A DNA stretch of 64,000 nt from Dendrocalamus latiflorus (taxonomy: Eukaryota > Streptophyta > Magnoliopsida > Poales > Poaceae): contig CM029666.1 of assembly GCA_017311315.1 (NCBI GenBank), forward strand, positions 31,754,749 to 31,818,748, given 5' to 3'. Shown here one piece after another: positions 32,595 through 45,664 of this stretch (its first letter is position 1; the number at the start of each line of letters is the position of its first letter). The position numbers and the translations under genes are program-made. The notes under the pieces are model-generated. The model made no database searches and had not been told where the DNA came from. It was given only the letters and a program-made list of their open reading frames with translations.

Positions 32595-35500
32595 CTACGA
32601 GTTGTTTCGTTGCCTCTCCATCTGTATCGACCGGAATATCCGTGCTGCTGACTCTGAAGCAGTCTGTGCGTTATGCGGAACAACCCTAATTACATTGGTC
32701 TGGTTGTCCCGGCTGCCAGTGCCAGATGAGGGTTGAGGCTGCGCGTTCTGAACTGAAGCTGTGGGAAAGCGTGACACCGGACCACTTCCATCACCTTGGA
32801 GCCTGTCAAAAGGACTGCTAGCACTGCTGGCTTGCGGCTCACTATCCCTTGATGCATGAAATCTCCAAATGCCACTCGGGTGCGACATGTCACATGAGAT
32901 CCACGAGTGATGTTCTACGTGCCCATTAGGCTGTGATGCAGCAAGATGGCTCCCTTGTTCGACTGAAGATGCTACTGCAACTGGATTCATCACCGGTAAG
33001 CTGAAAGGTGGGAAGTAGTTCATAGGCATGGCAGGAGTGCCAGGAGGACCCATATGTTGTGGCTGATGAGGCATAGGAACACCATATGCTGTAGACGGGT
33101 GCCTTAGAGGAGTACAGTTGGCATAAAATGGGGCCAACAAACTTCCAGCTGGAGGACACGGCCCACTGGGTCCAGCGTAAGGCTTGTAGACAAGCCCTTC
33201 TGAAGGAGACATAACTGGCACAAGCCACTGGTTTTGTGGCGGATGAACGCACCAGTTATTCTGATTGCTTGTAAAGGCACCATTAGTTGCAGCTTGATCA
33301 TGATGACCACCACCAAGTCCATCATCACGAGAAGGGGAGGGTGGGTTTTCTTCAGTGTTTTCTTTTGATAACTCTGGTTGCTCTAGAGTGGGCTGCATAT
33401 CATCCTTGTTTTTGATTGACAGGGGTTGTGTTTTCAAGTTACCTTCAGCCAGCTTGTTCTTACTACCCACCAAGGCATTGCCTAGGCAGGGATCACCTTC
33501 AATAAGCAGATGTGGTGATGCTGCAATCAGCTTCTGCACCTGCTTCCAAGTCAATTACAAGTTTGTGTTATATCCCCATTCTGCACGAAATTTTACCCCC
33601 ACTAACCTGCTTATGAGTGAGAACAGGATGATAACTTTATTTATTTACGGTACACTCACTTTTATCAACTTGTGCAGCTCGAATACTTGGACCGCAAAAA
33701 CCCTCTGCTGACTGTATAGAGTTTGAAGAGGATCGAGTGTAAAACAACAAGAAAGGAAATATTCACAATATCAGTATGACACTATGACAGGAACACATTT
33801 ACTAGTTCTTCCAATGAAATTATGCATTTCTACTTGAAACTTAAGAAAAAAGCATACTGAAGGCATTCAAGATTAATATTACATTGAAATCTAGGAAAAA
33901 GAACAACTCAGGAGCACTAGTGTACATGCAACAGGATAGCTGTCAAACAAATAAAAGCCGAGCACAAACTGACTGTATAAGTTGAAACAAAAATAAAAAA
34001 GCTGGATCTTTGTCACATGATATCAATTTTGAACAGGCCTGCATGCGAATAAACCGCCGAACCACATCTAGTCCAGTTAGCAATCAGCAAAATTTAAAAT
34101 TAGATAACTATAGCATCTCTGTTAAAGAAATGGGCAAAATGCAGACCTGCTATCTTAATAAATTGCCATAATTTATGTTTTGCCCTCAGTCATTCAATAG
34201 TAAAACCATCGATTTCAAATATCATATGGATTTTAAATATTCTAAAATTCAGAAGTTTTTAACAGAGATACACAATAAACCCAAAAAAACAAAAACAAAG
34301 AGAAAAATTATCTTCAAATTATTTTTCCTCAGATGGTAGCAGTCTACTGAATTACTAAAAACTCAGAACAAATAACAGTAAAGAAAGTGAAACAGAACAT
34401 AGTCATTTTCTCATGAATGCTACAAAGCATTTTATACAAAACAATTACTCAAACACTATACTTACTTCAGAATAGCTTTTCTTGCTTTCCAGAAATGCTT
34501 TGGACCAATAGCACCAGCAATTTCATCCGGAGAGATCTCCCACACAGGTATGCATTCCACCGAGGAGTCAGATAAATCATCATTTTGCTCTGCATCATGA
34601 TGTGCTACTGACCTTTTTCTCTTTGCACAGGTCTCCCTTAAACCTCCTAGTAAATTAGAATTCCTTTTGGTGTTATCACTATCAGCACATGGTTTAGAGG
34701 ATACTGCATCTCTTTCCACTGGAGGATTCTGCATTTTCATGGAACCTCCATTCCTGCTTGCCACTTGAAACCCAATATTGCCAAGATGTGGCTTATCAGA
34801 ATTATTCATACTGCCCGTCTTGTCCCTCTTTGAACATACTTTAGCATCTCTGTTTCCAAACTTATCGTTGGATGCTTGAACTGATGAACTTTTTCCTTCA
34901 ACTTCCACATTTTTCGATACTTGTGCTGGTTCTTTCTCCTTATCTTTTGGAGAGCTACTTGATCTTAAGTCAGAAACATTGATTTTCTCCAAGTGCTTGT
35001 TGACAGTTTTATGACATTTCGTGGATGATTTGGACACTGTATGGGGACTTCTGTATGGACTTGTAGTACATAGGGGTGTCAGTTTCTCTTGAATCCCTGC
35101 ATGCTCTTGACTCGAATGTTGAGGAAATCTGGAATAAAGGATGGAAGGAACCATAAATTCATCATCATTCGTCAATTTCTTCCTGGAAGATTTCCTGATT
35201 TCATTGTCCGCTCTATGCTGTGAGCTGCACTCAGCAATTGATCCTGCAGCATGAATGTCCTTGCTCTTTGTCTGTGAGGATAGCCTCCCAGATTCTTTTC
35301 TTGTGCTATTAACCTGCCCACTGATAGAGTTTGCATTGATCTTTTCGGAAGAACGAGCACGTTCATTTGAAGGGGCGTCAAAAGGCTGGAAGAGAGGCAT
35401 GTCATACCCATAAACCTAGAAGCAGGAAGTTCGTGTCAGTAATTAAGAGGATTTAATGAAAAATTGTGAACAGAATAGAGTATCCTAAGTTATCTATGTT

Positions 35501-37106
35501 TGCCAAGGTGCATCCAATGAGGATCCCTCCATGAAAACTGGCAAGGAGAACCTTTAAAATATCCAGGAACTTTCATTTAAAACTAGACATAGAGGTGAGA
35601 GATGGAGTACCTCAGGTGAAAATCTCACCTCTTGGATTGCTCTATCCCCAAAAAAGGAAATAAAATAGGGAGAGAGACGACCACAAGCAACCCCCACTTT
35701 TCTCATTTTTGTTTGCCTTTTTTTTTTTACTATGGGAATCTATGAGTTGGTGTTTTGCCACAGGTACTTCATGTCTAGTACTACTACTTTCATAGTTGCA
35801 AAGTAATTGATGTCTTGTGGGTGGTTCTTACATGTTGTTCTCTGGAACATTTTTCCTGTCCTACAAACTTGTAGAAAATGGCATAGTCAGGCATAGATTT
35901 AGTCAAGCATAGATTTTAGAGCATACATACTGAAGATTATAACAAATGAACCTGCCAACCAAGTAACATCAAACACTATCTTTCTTCACTACCTTTTTTT
36001 ATCATTTCCCATTTGCTTGTGGACCTTTCCCTTTATATTTCACTTTCAGCAAACAAGATTCCTTGCAAGTTCGGCCACATCCTATTCGCAATAAGCTAGA
36101 ACAGTGCGTCAGAGGCAATTTAGATCAAGTTGGTGTTTCCTCAACCCACAAATTTGGATGTAAAATGGTGCCCCAAGGAAATTTGTTGTGGACAGACAGA
36201 TCGCACAACAGTGTGTTAGGCCAATGGGCAACATATTCACTGGGTGCTTGCAGATTGAGCCAGTGTAGTTGCAGAAGGTTCTCAGGCCGGATACCAGAGA
36301 TTAAGCTCAACCTTTCAGTCACACTCACATAGAACTTCGGGGAACTCGCATCAGCGACACTCTTAGCTAGGACGGCACCTGCCAAATAGAAATGAGATTC
36401 TCTGAAGTCGCATACGGCGACTTCAGAGAACAGTCACGAATCTGAGCCGTTGGATCGGAAAACGAACGGCCCAGATCGGTTGCTACAGTAAATTTACTGT
36501 AGCTACAGTAAAAATTTACAACAGCAGAGCTAGCTGAGCTAGGAATTCCCCACTAGACCCACAACTGATCATCTAAAGCACTACCAAATTTCTGATGCGA
36601 CGTTCCAAAAGTTCTTTTGCTTTTCCTTCTTGCCTTCGATGATCACAGTAAATTATCACCTGCTGAGGAACAAGCACAGTTGTTCACAGTGTGTGGTCTA
36701 GTTCCTTTCTGTAGTGTATACCATCTTACCACTATCTATACCGCCTAACACACAACGCCAAACAGCATGGTGGATGAATCTGAGCATAAAGGAGACGCTG
36801 CTTGCGCTTCAAATTCTACTAAGTTCACCGAAAATTTGTCAGGCGCAATGGAAACACGCATGTAAGGACACATGCGTGAACCCCTCTCACCTGGCTCGCC
36901 GACGTCGAGGGAACCACGCTGCTCGCTCCGCCGCCGCGAGTCGAGGCGGACGAGCTGAAGCGGTTTGACGGCACGGTGAACTGCTCGTAGAGCGCCATCT
37001 TGTTCCTGGGCGGCGCCCGCGGCCCGCCGCCCGTGCCGGCGTCGTTGACGTGGAGGCGCGGGAACAGCGGCCCCATCACCTTCCCGCCTCCGCCTCCCCT
37101 CGTCAT
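32595..37106 (-). CDS. ELF3: EARLY FLOWERING 3, evening-complex scaffold
   Basis: Four coding exons on the minus strand: 37106-36891, 35415-34466, 33711-33660 and 33539-32595. All borders are GT-AG and frames agree (phases 0, 2, 0), giving about 720 residues, the usual grass length. Residues 1-72 hold [32 protein letters not shown] and TVPS. Exon 2 opens with [12 protein letters not shown] and ends with [20 protein letters not shown] and WKARKAI. Exon 3 is [17 protein letters not shown]. Exon 4 begins [20 protein letters not shown], has a Pro/Gln/Gly-rich low-complexity stretch without a poly-Gln run, and ends [19 protein letters not shown]3 bridges ELF4 and LUX in the nuclear evening complex, which represses clock and growth genes and sets photoperiodic flowering in cereals. 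The start at 37106 was chosen over upstream in-frame codons because family homology begins at [12 protein letters not shown]. No stop or shift is seen, so the gene looks functional. Confidence 0.97.
35416..36890 (-). other. ELF3 intron 1
   Basis: 1475 bp, GT at 36890-36889 and AG at 35417-35416. 36125-36385 holds an 87-codon open frame on the ELF3 strand beginning just after a TTTGGCAG that could act as a splice acceptor; it resembles no family I know. Near 36490-36520 there is a short palindromic TTTACTGTAGCTACAGTAAA run. Confidence 0.7.
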
Positions 37107-37498
37107 CGTCTCCACGCCCAAGAACCGTCCCGTCTCGAACAGCCAGATCAAAGAGAGGGGAAGATCCCAAGTTCCGGGCAGCTCCGGCCGCTTCTCGGCA
37201 TCAAAGTCGGCGAGGAAGCCCGAAACGCAGTCGGGCAACTCCTGCCATGGCCATGGGCGCTTCTTGGAACGAAACCCAGATCAGATTGGGAGGATGGAAG
37301 ATTGACTCGAGAAACGCGAGGTGGCATTCGTTGCACAGACTTAAAGGGTTTTTTCCTTTGGTTTTTGGTGGGGGGTTTGGATGCCAGAAAGGAGGAGAAG
37401 CGGATGCTCATCCATAGAGGATTAGAGGGGGAGGAGGTGGGGCCCACCGTGAGAGGGAAACGGAAGACAGGAGCGGATGCTACGCTCTCTGCACCAGA
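37107..37498 (-). promoter_or_regulatory. Remaining ELF3 5' UTR and proximal promoter
   Basis: Only about 390 bp separate the ELF3 ATG from the copia LTR. The stretch is GC-rich near the ATG. I see no TATA box of its own, and a perfect TCP-type site lies at 37437-37447. Confidence 0.5.
37437..37447. promoter_or_regulatory. TCP class I site GTGGGGCCCAC
   Basis: Perfect match to GTGGGNCCCAC, 331 bp upstream of the ELF3 start. Class I TCP factors bind this word, and one of them (CHE) regulates a clock gene in Arabidopsis. Use here is inference. The same word occurs elsewhere in the window (near 44032 and 48363), so chance is possible. Confidence 0.4.
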
Positions 37499-37697
37499 TG
37501 TTTTTTAAATAGAAGATAAATTAATTACAAAGTAATTAAAAAATATAAAATTAAACACATAGAAAAATCCTTCTTCTTTCTTTATTAATTTCTCCTTCCA
37601 AGGTAAAGTTTGATGATTAGGACCCCTATTTATAGGCTAAGTGGTGAGGTGTCTATCATAGACCACGCTTGCAGGCTCAGGCCTATGTTTCCCGACA
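37499..37697 (-). repeat. Copia 3' LTR with TATA box facing ELF3
   Basis: On the minus strand it starts TGTCGGGAAACATAGG at 37697. The minus-strand box CTATAAATA lies at 37635-37627, about 520 bp upstream of the ELF3 ATG and pointing toward it. About 50 bp of the far end of the 5' LTR have no counterpart here, so the left edge at 37499 is approximate. Confidence 0.75.
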
Positions 37698-37904
37698 CTC
37701 CCCTTGGATAATTATTCGAGACGTTCACACCTCACTAAAACTCTATAAAAACCCAATGGAAAAAAATTTAGAGAAAGAGTATATGATACATATTATGTTG
37801 TGTTACATAAATTGTCTCATTAAAAACTTTGACCGAAAAATTTCAAGAAAACTTGTCAAGGAAAAAAGAGTGCAATTTACCCAATTTCATTTAATCTACA
37901 TGAT

Positions 37905-40900
37905 TTATTCTTTGGGTACTCGATCTTCGTGATCATGTTTTAATAGTGAGCTCGAAAAAATTTCCTTTGAATTATGCACTTCTTTATATCTCATTATTCC
38001 AATTCCACGTAGACATCTTTCAAAGTTAGACGCTAGAAGTGACTCAGTGAATAAATCTGCAAGATTTTTATATGACTTAGTATGCAATATCTTAATTTTG
38101 TCCATTTTTTGCAATTCATGAGAAAAGAAGAATTTAGGGTTGATATACTTTGTGAGATGACTCTTCACGTAACATGTCTATACTTGTGCAACACAAGTTG
38201 CATTATCTTTATAGATAATTATGGAAGCTTGCACGATGTTCAATCTACATAATTGCTGGATGTGGAGAATCATCCGTCGAAACTAAGCACATTCTCGTGC
38301 GGTTTTGCACAGTGCTATGATTTTCGAGTGATTCGTCGAAGTCGATATAAGACTTTTGCTTAGATGATTTCTATGAAATTGCAGTTCCACCACATAGAAA
38401 TACATAAGCTGTTTGCGACTTGACTATATGCGGGTCTGATAGGTACCCAACATCTGCATAACCAGTCATATTTAGGCCTTGGTTCTTTCTGTAGAATAAT
38501 CTAAGATCTTTGCTTCCTTGGAGGTATTGGAAGATGTCATTTATTCCCTGCCAATGCTTTTTAGTAGGTTCTGCACTATACCTACTAATAGGTTAATGAC
38601 AAATGCAATGTCCGGTCTAGTGTAGTTCGCTAAATACATAAGTGCTCCTATTGCACTTATAGGAATTCCAGTTTTAGGACTTTCACCCCCCCTCTTCTCT
38701 AATTTGTACGGATCTTTGTCTTGTTGTAAAGATCTTCCAACCATTGGCACTTTCGATGGGTATGCCTTTTTAAAACCAAACATTTCTAACACTTTCTAGG
38801 TGTAGGCTGATTGATGCACTAATATCCCTTCTGGGACATACTCGAGCTGCAAGCCTAAGCAATATTTGGTTTTGCCCAAATATTTCATTTCGAACTCTGA
38901 CTCCACGGAAGAGCTCGCTTCCTTTATATTATCCAGGGTTCCGATGATATTCAGATCATCTACGTACACTGAGATTATACAAAAATCCATTTAGAGATCG
39001 TTGTATAAATACACAGGGACAATCTTCATTATTCATGTAGCTTTTCTTGCATAGAAAGTCGTTTAAGAGATTATACCACATCCTGCCTGATTGCTTAAGT
39101 CAATACAGTGATTTTCTAAGTTTCACACTGTATAGGTTTCTATTTACTCTGTCTTGGTTTGGGATAGGGATACCTTCAGGTACCTTCATATAAATATCTG
39201 AATTAAGTTTCCATAAAGGTATGTCATTACCACATACATCAATTTTATTTCTAAATTCAGGTTTACTACCATCGAGATTAAATATCTAAATGTAATACCA
39301 CTCATGACTGGGGAATAGGTTTCTTCATAATCAACTCCTGGTTGTTGAGTGAAACCTTGTACAACAAGTCTTGCTTTATATCTTACACTTACGCCCTATA
39401 GGGTGCACATGGGGAGGCGTGTGTCTTACAGGCCCAAACACCTCTCTTTTGTTCAGAGATAATAATTTAGTTTCTATTGCCTTTCTTTAATCCTCCCAAT
39501 CTGATATTTTCTTACATTCAGCAAGCGATACAGGTTCTGGATCAAGATCGATGATTGTGGCAATTTTCTTTGCAAAATAAATATCAACATTGGCTATTGT
39601 CCTATTCATGGATTCTCCCGTATGCATATAGTTTATAGCTATTTCATCATGGGTTGATTCTTCTAATATTTCTACTTGCTCACCGTTCCTTCCAATTGCA
39701 GGGCAAGTCCCTTTAGTTTTTCAGGTCCGATGTGTGTGTACACATCAATGCCGGTTTGTCCCTCCGTGGGAATGTTCAAATATGGTATGCCTTTCCTTGA
39801 AGGTACCATACCGGTGCCAGGTCTCAACTGGCTCCCTTGCTTATTTGGGGAAACTTTAGTGATTGGCTGTGTCAAGTCCTTCTTACCCTTTTTCACCAAG
39901 CGTCCCCGGTTACTTGGGATTCGAGGGGCCAGAGGTCTCGTTCTTTTATTCTGAGACCTCTGGACGATTAGAGATACCTTCAATTTTCTTGGGTATTTCA
40001 ACCCTCTCTAGTGCATTACGTGCAGGCATATGCGACTTGGTCACGCTCTTTAAATCCTAAAGTGGTCAAGCAGTTGTTTTGCTAATGCTTGTAAATCAAT
40101 TATCTTCTAGACTTCTTTATTTGCTTCGCTAATGCGCGGGTCATGTGCATGGATTTCTGTGGCTTGCCATGTAATTTTTCGATATTTTTCATCAAAGGGT
40201 TGATTTTCTCCCCCCTAATGTTGGAGAACTATCCTAATCAAATATATTATCAGTGAAACGGGTGGTATGCAAATATCCTGTCATGGGGTCTAAATACCTG
40301 ATTATGGATGCCGTCTCATAACCAACGTATATCCTAGACTTTCAAAGAGGGCCCATTGTAGTACGTTGTGGTGGAGGTATAGGTACATAAACTTTGCAAC
40401 CAAACTTACGGAGATGAAAAATTTTCAGTGATATGCTAGTTGCATAGGTGAATAGATGTTATATGCCAATGGTCTAAAATTGATGAGAGTTACTGCATAC
40501 AGGACTACGTGTCCCTAATATGTAGTTAGTAAATTACAATTCTGCAAAAATGGCCAGGCAATAAATTTAATTCTCTTAATTAGTGCCTTTGCTAGTCCCT
40601 TCTAGGTGTGGACATGTAGTACAGAATGCTCAATTTTAATTTTCATTGCCACGCAATAATTATCAAATGCCTTTGAAGTAGATTCTCCGTTGTTGTCCAT
40701 TCTGATGGACTTTATATGATGATCAGGGAAATTATTTTTTAATTTGAATTATCTGCGAGATTATCTTTGCAAAAGCATGGTTTCTCGTAGATAATAAACA
40801 TATGTGCGATCATTTCGAGAAAGCATCGATGAGCATCACAAAATATTTAAATGGCCCTAACAGTGGCTGTATAAGACCGCAAATGTCGCCTTAGATGCGT

Positions 40901-42807
40901 TCTAGGAATGCATATTCTTCATCCTTCACTTTCAGAGCAAAAGGTCTAGTAATTAATTTTTTGGTGGCACATGTGGGGCATACAAAATCTTCTTGATTCA
41001 AGAAATTCTTTACATCGATATTTTGTCCCTGTGAATTGTTAATTATATTTCTCATAATCCTAAGACCTGGGTGGCCTAATTATCATATTAGAGATAGAAG
41101 AGTTCATAGCTTCCAAATATTGTTTTTAGGGCATATAGGCTATGGGTGCCTTAATATTAGTGTAGTATAGCCCAGTCTTAAATGAAGGAAGTTTTTTTGA
41201 TATCTTTTTTTTATTTTCCTTTGTAATGAGTAGGTATTCCTTACCATATTCTTCTTCGTGAATATCATTAAAATTTAGGAGAGTTCTGGTCGATTCTGGG
41301 TACAATAAGACTTTTTGAATAACCAAAGTTGTGTCCATTAGGAGTATAATTGTGGCTTTTCTTAAATCTATTATACAAGTATCACTACCAGCGATTGTTG
41401 TAAGGTTGCCAGCATTCTTGCTAATCAACTGATAGAATTTTGTCTCTCTCAAGATGGTATTCGTTGTGCTGCTATCAGCTAAGCACACTTTCTCTATAGG
41501 GCACCACACGCGTTTTAATATAAAGTACTTTATTAATATGTATTAGGAGATAATCAATACATAAATAAATTAATTTACATACAAGAACTTATCATGCCAT
41601 TATTAACTGAATAAATGAATGAATTAATATCATCCAACCATCATGAGAAAATAAATTGTTTGAGTATCATCAATGCAAAGTCTAACTTATTCCTTCCACA
41701 TATGAAAATAAATGAAAATTAAAGTCTAAATGTATTCTATGCATTAGACTGAATCTATTAAGAAACCAAAGACTCGGCTGCTATCTTCTCAGGGGTGAGA
41801 TGCTCTTCCTGGGAAATCATGGCGGCAGCAACTGCAATGGCAAGTGGGGGTGCTGCTGCAGGAGTGGAGCCAACCTCCATTGGTGCAGACAGCTACTCAG
41901 AATTCTCCCCCTTAACAAAAGCAAAAGTGTGTTTCATGCTGCCATTTACCACCATTCTTCTTTTTAGCTTGGAAGGCATCGACGACATGCTGTGGCTCTT
42001 TACAGATCTGCGACCAATGACCCTACTTGCCACACTTGTAGCAGGTTTGGTATTATTAATCATTGGGCTTATCATCCCGCTTTGGTTTGCTGGCCTTATT
42101 TTCCTATGGAACATGTGACTTGCTTTTTGGGCTGCGGCCTTACCCTTCCTTCCCCTTTTCTTTATTATAGGCTTGCGCACCTTGTAGCTCTTAGTGTTGG
42201 CCTCATGGCCAGCGAAGCTCTCAGGTGGCCGTGCGACAAAGTTCATGCGGAGAACTTCATCGTGAGGCTCTGCAACCTGCACAATATCAATCAATTTAGC
42301 ATACTCCTTGTAGCCATCATGACAATAGTTGCGCGCAGGCTGTACTGCACTAGGGTGGAATGTGGAGAGGGTCTTCTCAATCTTCTACTCATCTGTGATC
42401 TGCCTGCCATAAAGTTGAAGATTGATACAAATTCTATGTAGGGCAGAGTTGTACTCCCCAACTATCTTGAAATCAACAAATCTGAGTCAGATCCATTCCT
42501 GTCTTGCCTAAAAAAAGAATAGTGTACTTTAGCTTCTTGAACTGCTTCTTTAGTGCAGTCCATAAGGTTAACACACTCTTCTCTGTCATGTACTCATTCT
42601 TGAGAGTTGTACAGAGGTGGTGCTTGAGGAAGTGAAGTGCCTGATCATTTTCCTCAGGGGTGGGTTTGGCATCTTCCGATGCACCAATCCCAAGGCAGCA
42701 TGGAGCTTCTTGGCTCCAAGTACAATCTCAACGTCGAAAGTCCAAGTCAAGTAGTTTTGGCCATGCTAGGCCAGCTCCTCGAACTCCTGGTTCGTGATGT
42801 TTGTCAT
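37905..42807 (-). pseudogene. Copia gag-pol remnant
   Basis: Gag starts at ATG 42807 (MTNITNQEFEELA) and soon meets stops. A CCHC zinc knuckle at about 42043-42003 reads CYKCGK, stop, GHWSQIC, so it is broken by TAG. The protease-integrase junction at 41509-41126 has CLADSSTTNTILRE. Integrase pieces near 41070-40780 keep HPGLRIMRNII, FVCPTCATKK and GDICGLIQPLLGPFKYF with stops between. Reverse transcriptase near 38990-38541 keeps the YVDD catalytic box and ALMYLANYTRPDIAFV. RNase H ends at 37905. The element could not make its proteins. In a working copy these would package, copy and integrate the element RNA. Confidence 0.85.
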
Positions 42808-42849
42808 CTACATGTGCATAAAAGGAATATAAAAATTTACTACAGGTAA

Positions 42850-45590
42850 GCATGCATGAAATAAATTGGATAATGGTACAAAACAACTCTCATAATATTT
42901 CAAAATTTTCTTTTGCATTTTTAAATAATTTTACTGTTAATTCCAGTGATTAAAGGTAATTTAAATAGTTACGATTAATCAAAACAGTAAATGAATACAT
43001 AAAATATAGAAAGTAATAATAACAATGCTAAATATGATTAAAATATTAAACAATTCAAAATTTGAATTCCTGAGGCTCTTTTATGCTAGGATATGAATTT
43101 TCATTGAATTCTGCAATTTCTGAAGGCATATATGCTAATTTATAATTCTGAGAAAATTTTCACGTAATTTATTGATTTCTCGAGGGTCCTTTTGCAAAAA
43201 TTTGGGATCCCCCGGCAGGGCCTCTCTCGGCCCATGGCCCACTTCGCCCGAGTCAAAAGAGCTAGGGGTCCCTACCCCTATTCATTGAGGTGGCGACGCA
43301 TTCAGGTGCGACGTGGCGCGACGGGCAGGGTTGGTGGTGCATGCGTGCACTCTTGAGCAGAGGGCCCGTGGCTGAGTTGCGGCGCAGCAAACAGCCAGGA
43401 GCCCGGCAGCGATACGGGTGGCCAGGGCCAGTGGCGCATGTTGGGTGAGCGGCGGTGGCACGACATGCGGGGCAGGCGACGACTGTTCGCATAGAGCCGA
43501 GCGGTGTCAGTGCGTAACATCCCATTTGGGGCCGACAAATGGTGTGTGGCACGACTGCGGTGGTGGCCATGCGGGGCCGAGCGGCAGCGGCACACATCGT
43601 GTGGGACGAGTGGCAGCGTGGGGCTGGGCGACGATGCGGAGTGGATGTAAGACTTGGATGGCGGGCCATGGCCATGCGGCCGGCGGATGTGCTCAACGTG
43701 AGGTCGGGTTGCAGCGGCCATGTGGGGCCTCGGTGGTGGCTGTCCGGCACGGCTGCAAGCCGGCGCGCTTAGACGGCCGCGTGCAGGCAGCGCAGATGGG
43801 CAGCGTGACGGTTGACGGTGCGTTTGGCCACGTGCGGGCAGCTCAGACGGGTGGTGCGATGGCTCGGGTGGCCAGTGGGGTGCGGGCTGGTGCATGCGGG
43901 TGGTCGGGCGGCGGTTTGTGCGACGCATACGGGCGGCGCGCATGTGTTTTTTCAATCTATAGTGCAATCTGTTGAACTCTGAAGGGCATTCTGGTAATTT
44001 CTCAATTTGAAAAAAAGAGAGAATGCTAGTGGGGCCCACCTGTCGGTGGGCCGGTGTGAGCGGGTGCGATCCTTTTGGATCTGGCGACTCCCTCGGGAGC
44101 GACGACGGCGGCTGAGTCGTGGGGAGAAGGCGACGGAGGCGGCGTCGGCGCAGGCGTTTCGGCGCCAGCCACACTGCAGCCCGCCGGACCCCTCTCTGCT
44201 TCGCTATAAAGCTTGGGCTCCTCCTCTCCATTGGGGTATCTGAACACAGTGAGTTCTCCTCCTTCCCCCTCTCAAATCTCTTGAAGTTCTTCGACCTCTG
44301 TCTTGGAAGGGCTACTGGCTGGTTCTGTCAAGCCACCGGCAACCGAGGTGCTCAAATTCCCCTATAGGGTTTTTCTGATTTGGGCATTTGGCAAGATCAA
44401 GAACTCAAGAGTGTTTGATGTGTTTATATTGTACTTGTGAGTGGTTCTTGGCTGGAACTGCTTGTGGTCTTGTGCAGCATCCCTGTACCTCGGCTTCCTT
44501 CTTGGCTTCGGTTGAGAGAGGAAAAGCGGCATTGTATCTCCGTGAACCATCTTCCCGCTTGCCACAGTGGGTTGATAGGTTTTCTGGGACAACGATTTCA
44601 TCGTGCCTTGCCATTTTTGGTTTCTTCAGGTGATTTCGAATATCATTGCACAGTGAGTGTCTCTCTGTTCATTCTGTGATCTATTGTTACTAGCTGATTA
44701 TTGTGAAAAGAGATGCTTGTGGGAACTGTCATATACTCTATGAAGTAACTGGTCTTGTATTGAGATTGGATAACAAATCTTGAGCTCTAGATTAGTAGCC
44801 CTTTCAGTTTTGCTAGAATAGTCAGAATTCTGTGCAGTCTGTGATCACCTGTTCATTTGCTTATAATCTATTAGTCATTTCGGCTTATTGCATAACTAGT
44901 TCAGTCGGGAGTCTATACTCTGGAACTTTATCATGTTAGTTGGCTAAATCACATATCTATTTGGTGATCATTTGTTCTCTGTTAACTGCTGGCCAAAAGT
45001 TCATGTTGTAGAGCTATTTTCAGTGATATTTTCCTGTGGCCTTACTGCTGGCTGAAAGTAGTATCTAACTGAATTTCTTAGAGCTCAAGGTTTGATTCAC
45101 ATTTGACATATTCAATCAGTGAAGAGTATAAGACCATAGTAGCGAGATGGCTAAGATTAAAATCTTGTGTAACCCTACATATGAGAGCAACTAAAACCAC
45201 TCAAACATGCTGGTTTTAGTCATTTATGTCTGGCTACTTTTGATGGCAGCATGTTACTTCAATGATCTATGTCTCAATTTGAATATATGTTGGTTTTAGA
45301 CTATTGCATGATATGTTGTTTAGATGGCTTAATATTTCCACCTGTTTATATCTTGAAGAAGTCATCTTTATATCCAATTTGTCTTGCTTGAGCTATATCT
45401 ATTATGCTGGAATTATAAGTAAATATTTGCTTATACTGCAATATTCACAACACAATCAACATCTACTCTTTTGCACAATCTATCGTTTGGCTTGGCTGGC
45501 GACTTCAAGTCTGCTTGCGCTAGATTTAGAGCGGATTTGCACCGTAGAAAATAATCTAGAACATGAAATTTTGCGGAATTTAAAGTGATC
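42850..45590. other. Unusually long copia leader, possible nested LTR
   Basis: About 2.8 kb separate the 5' LTR from gag. 43220-44240 is GC-rich with repeated GTGCGGGCAGCGGCGCA-like words; its frames run on both strands and are compositional. A plus-strand TATA-like GCTATAAAG at about 44202 precedes a CT-rich leader, which suggests an unrelated LTR inserted on the plus strand. Alternatively this is a leader intron: a minus-strand GTAATCATC near 45630 and ACATGTAG at 42808 fit donor and acceptor. 44640-45590 is AT-rich with no gene. Confidence 0.4.
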
Positions 45591-45664
45591 TAGATAGATA
45601 ATTCAATCTACACGTGCTTCGATGATTACCTTTCGATCCACTAGAGCGACTTGTGCTGATAACG

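Noticed and set aside
43302..44231. 309-codon minus-strand frame and 185-codon plus-strand frame
   Set aside because: GC-rich repeat sequence inside a copia leader; Arg/Pro/His-rich, open on both strands, no family.
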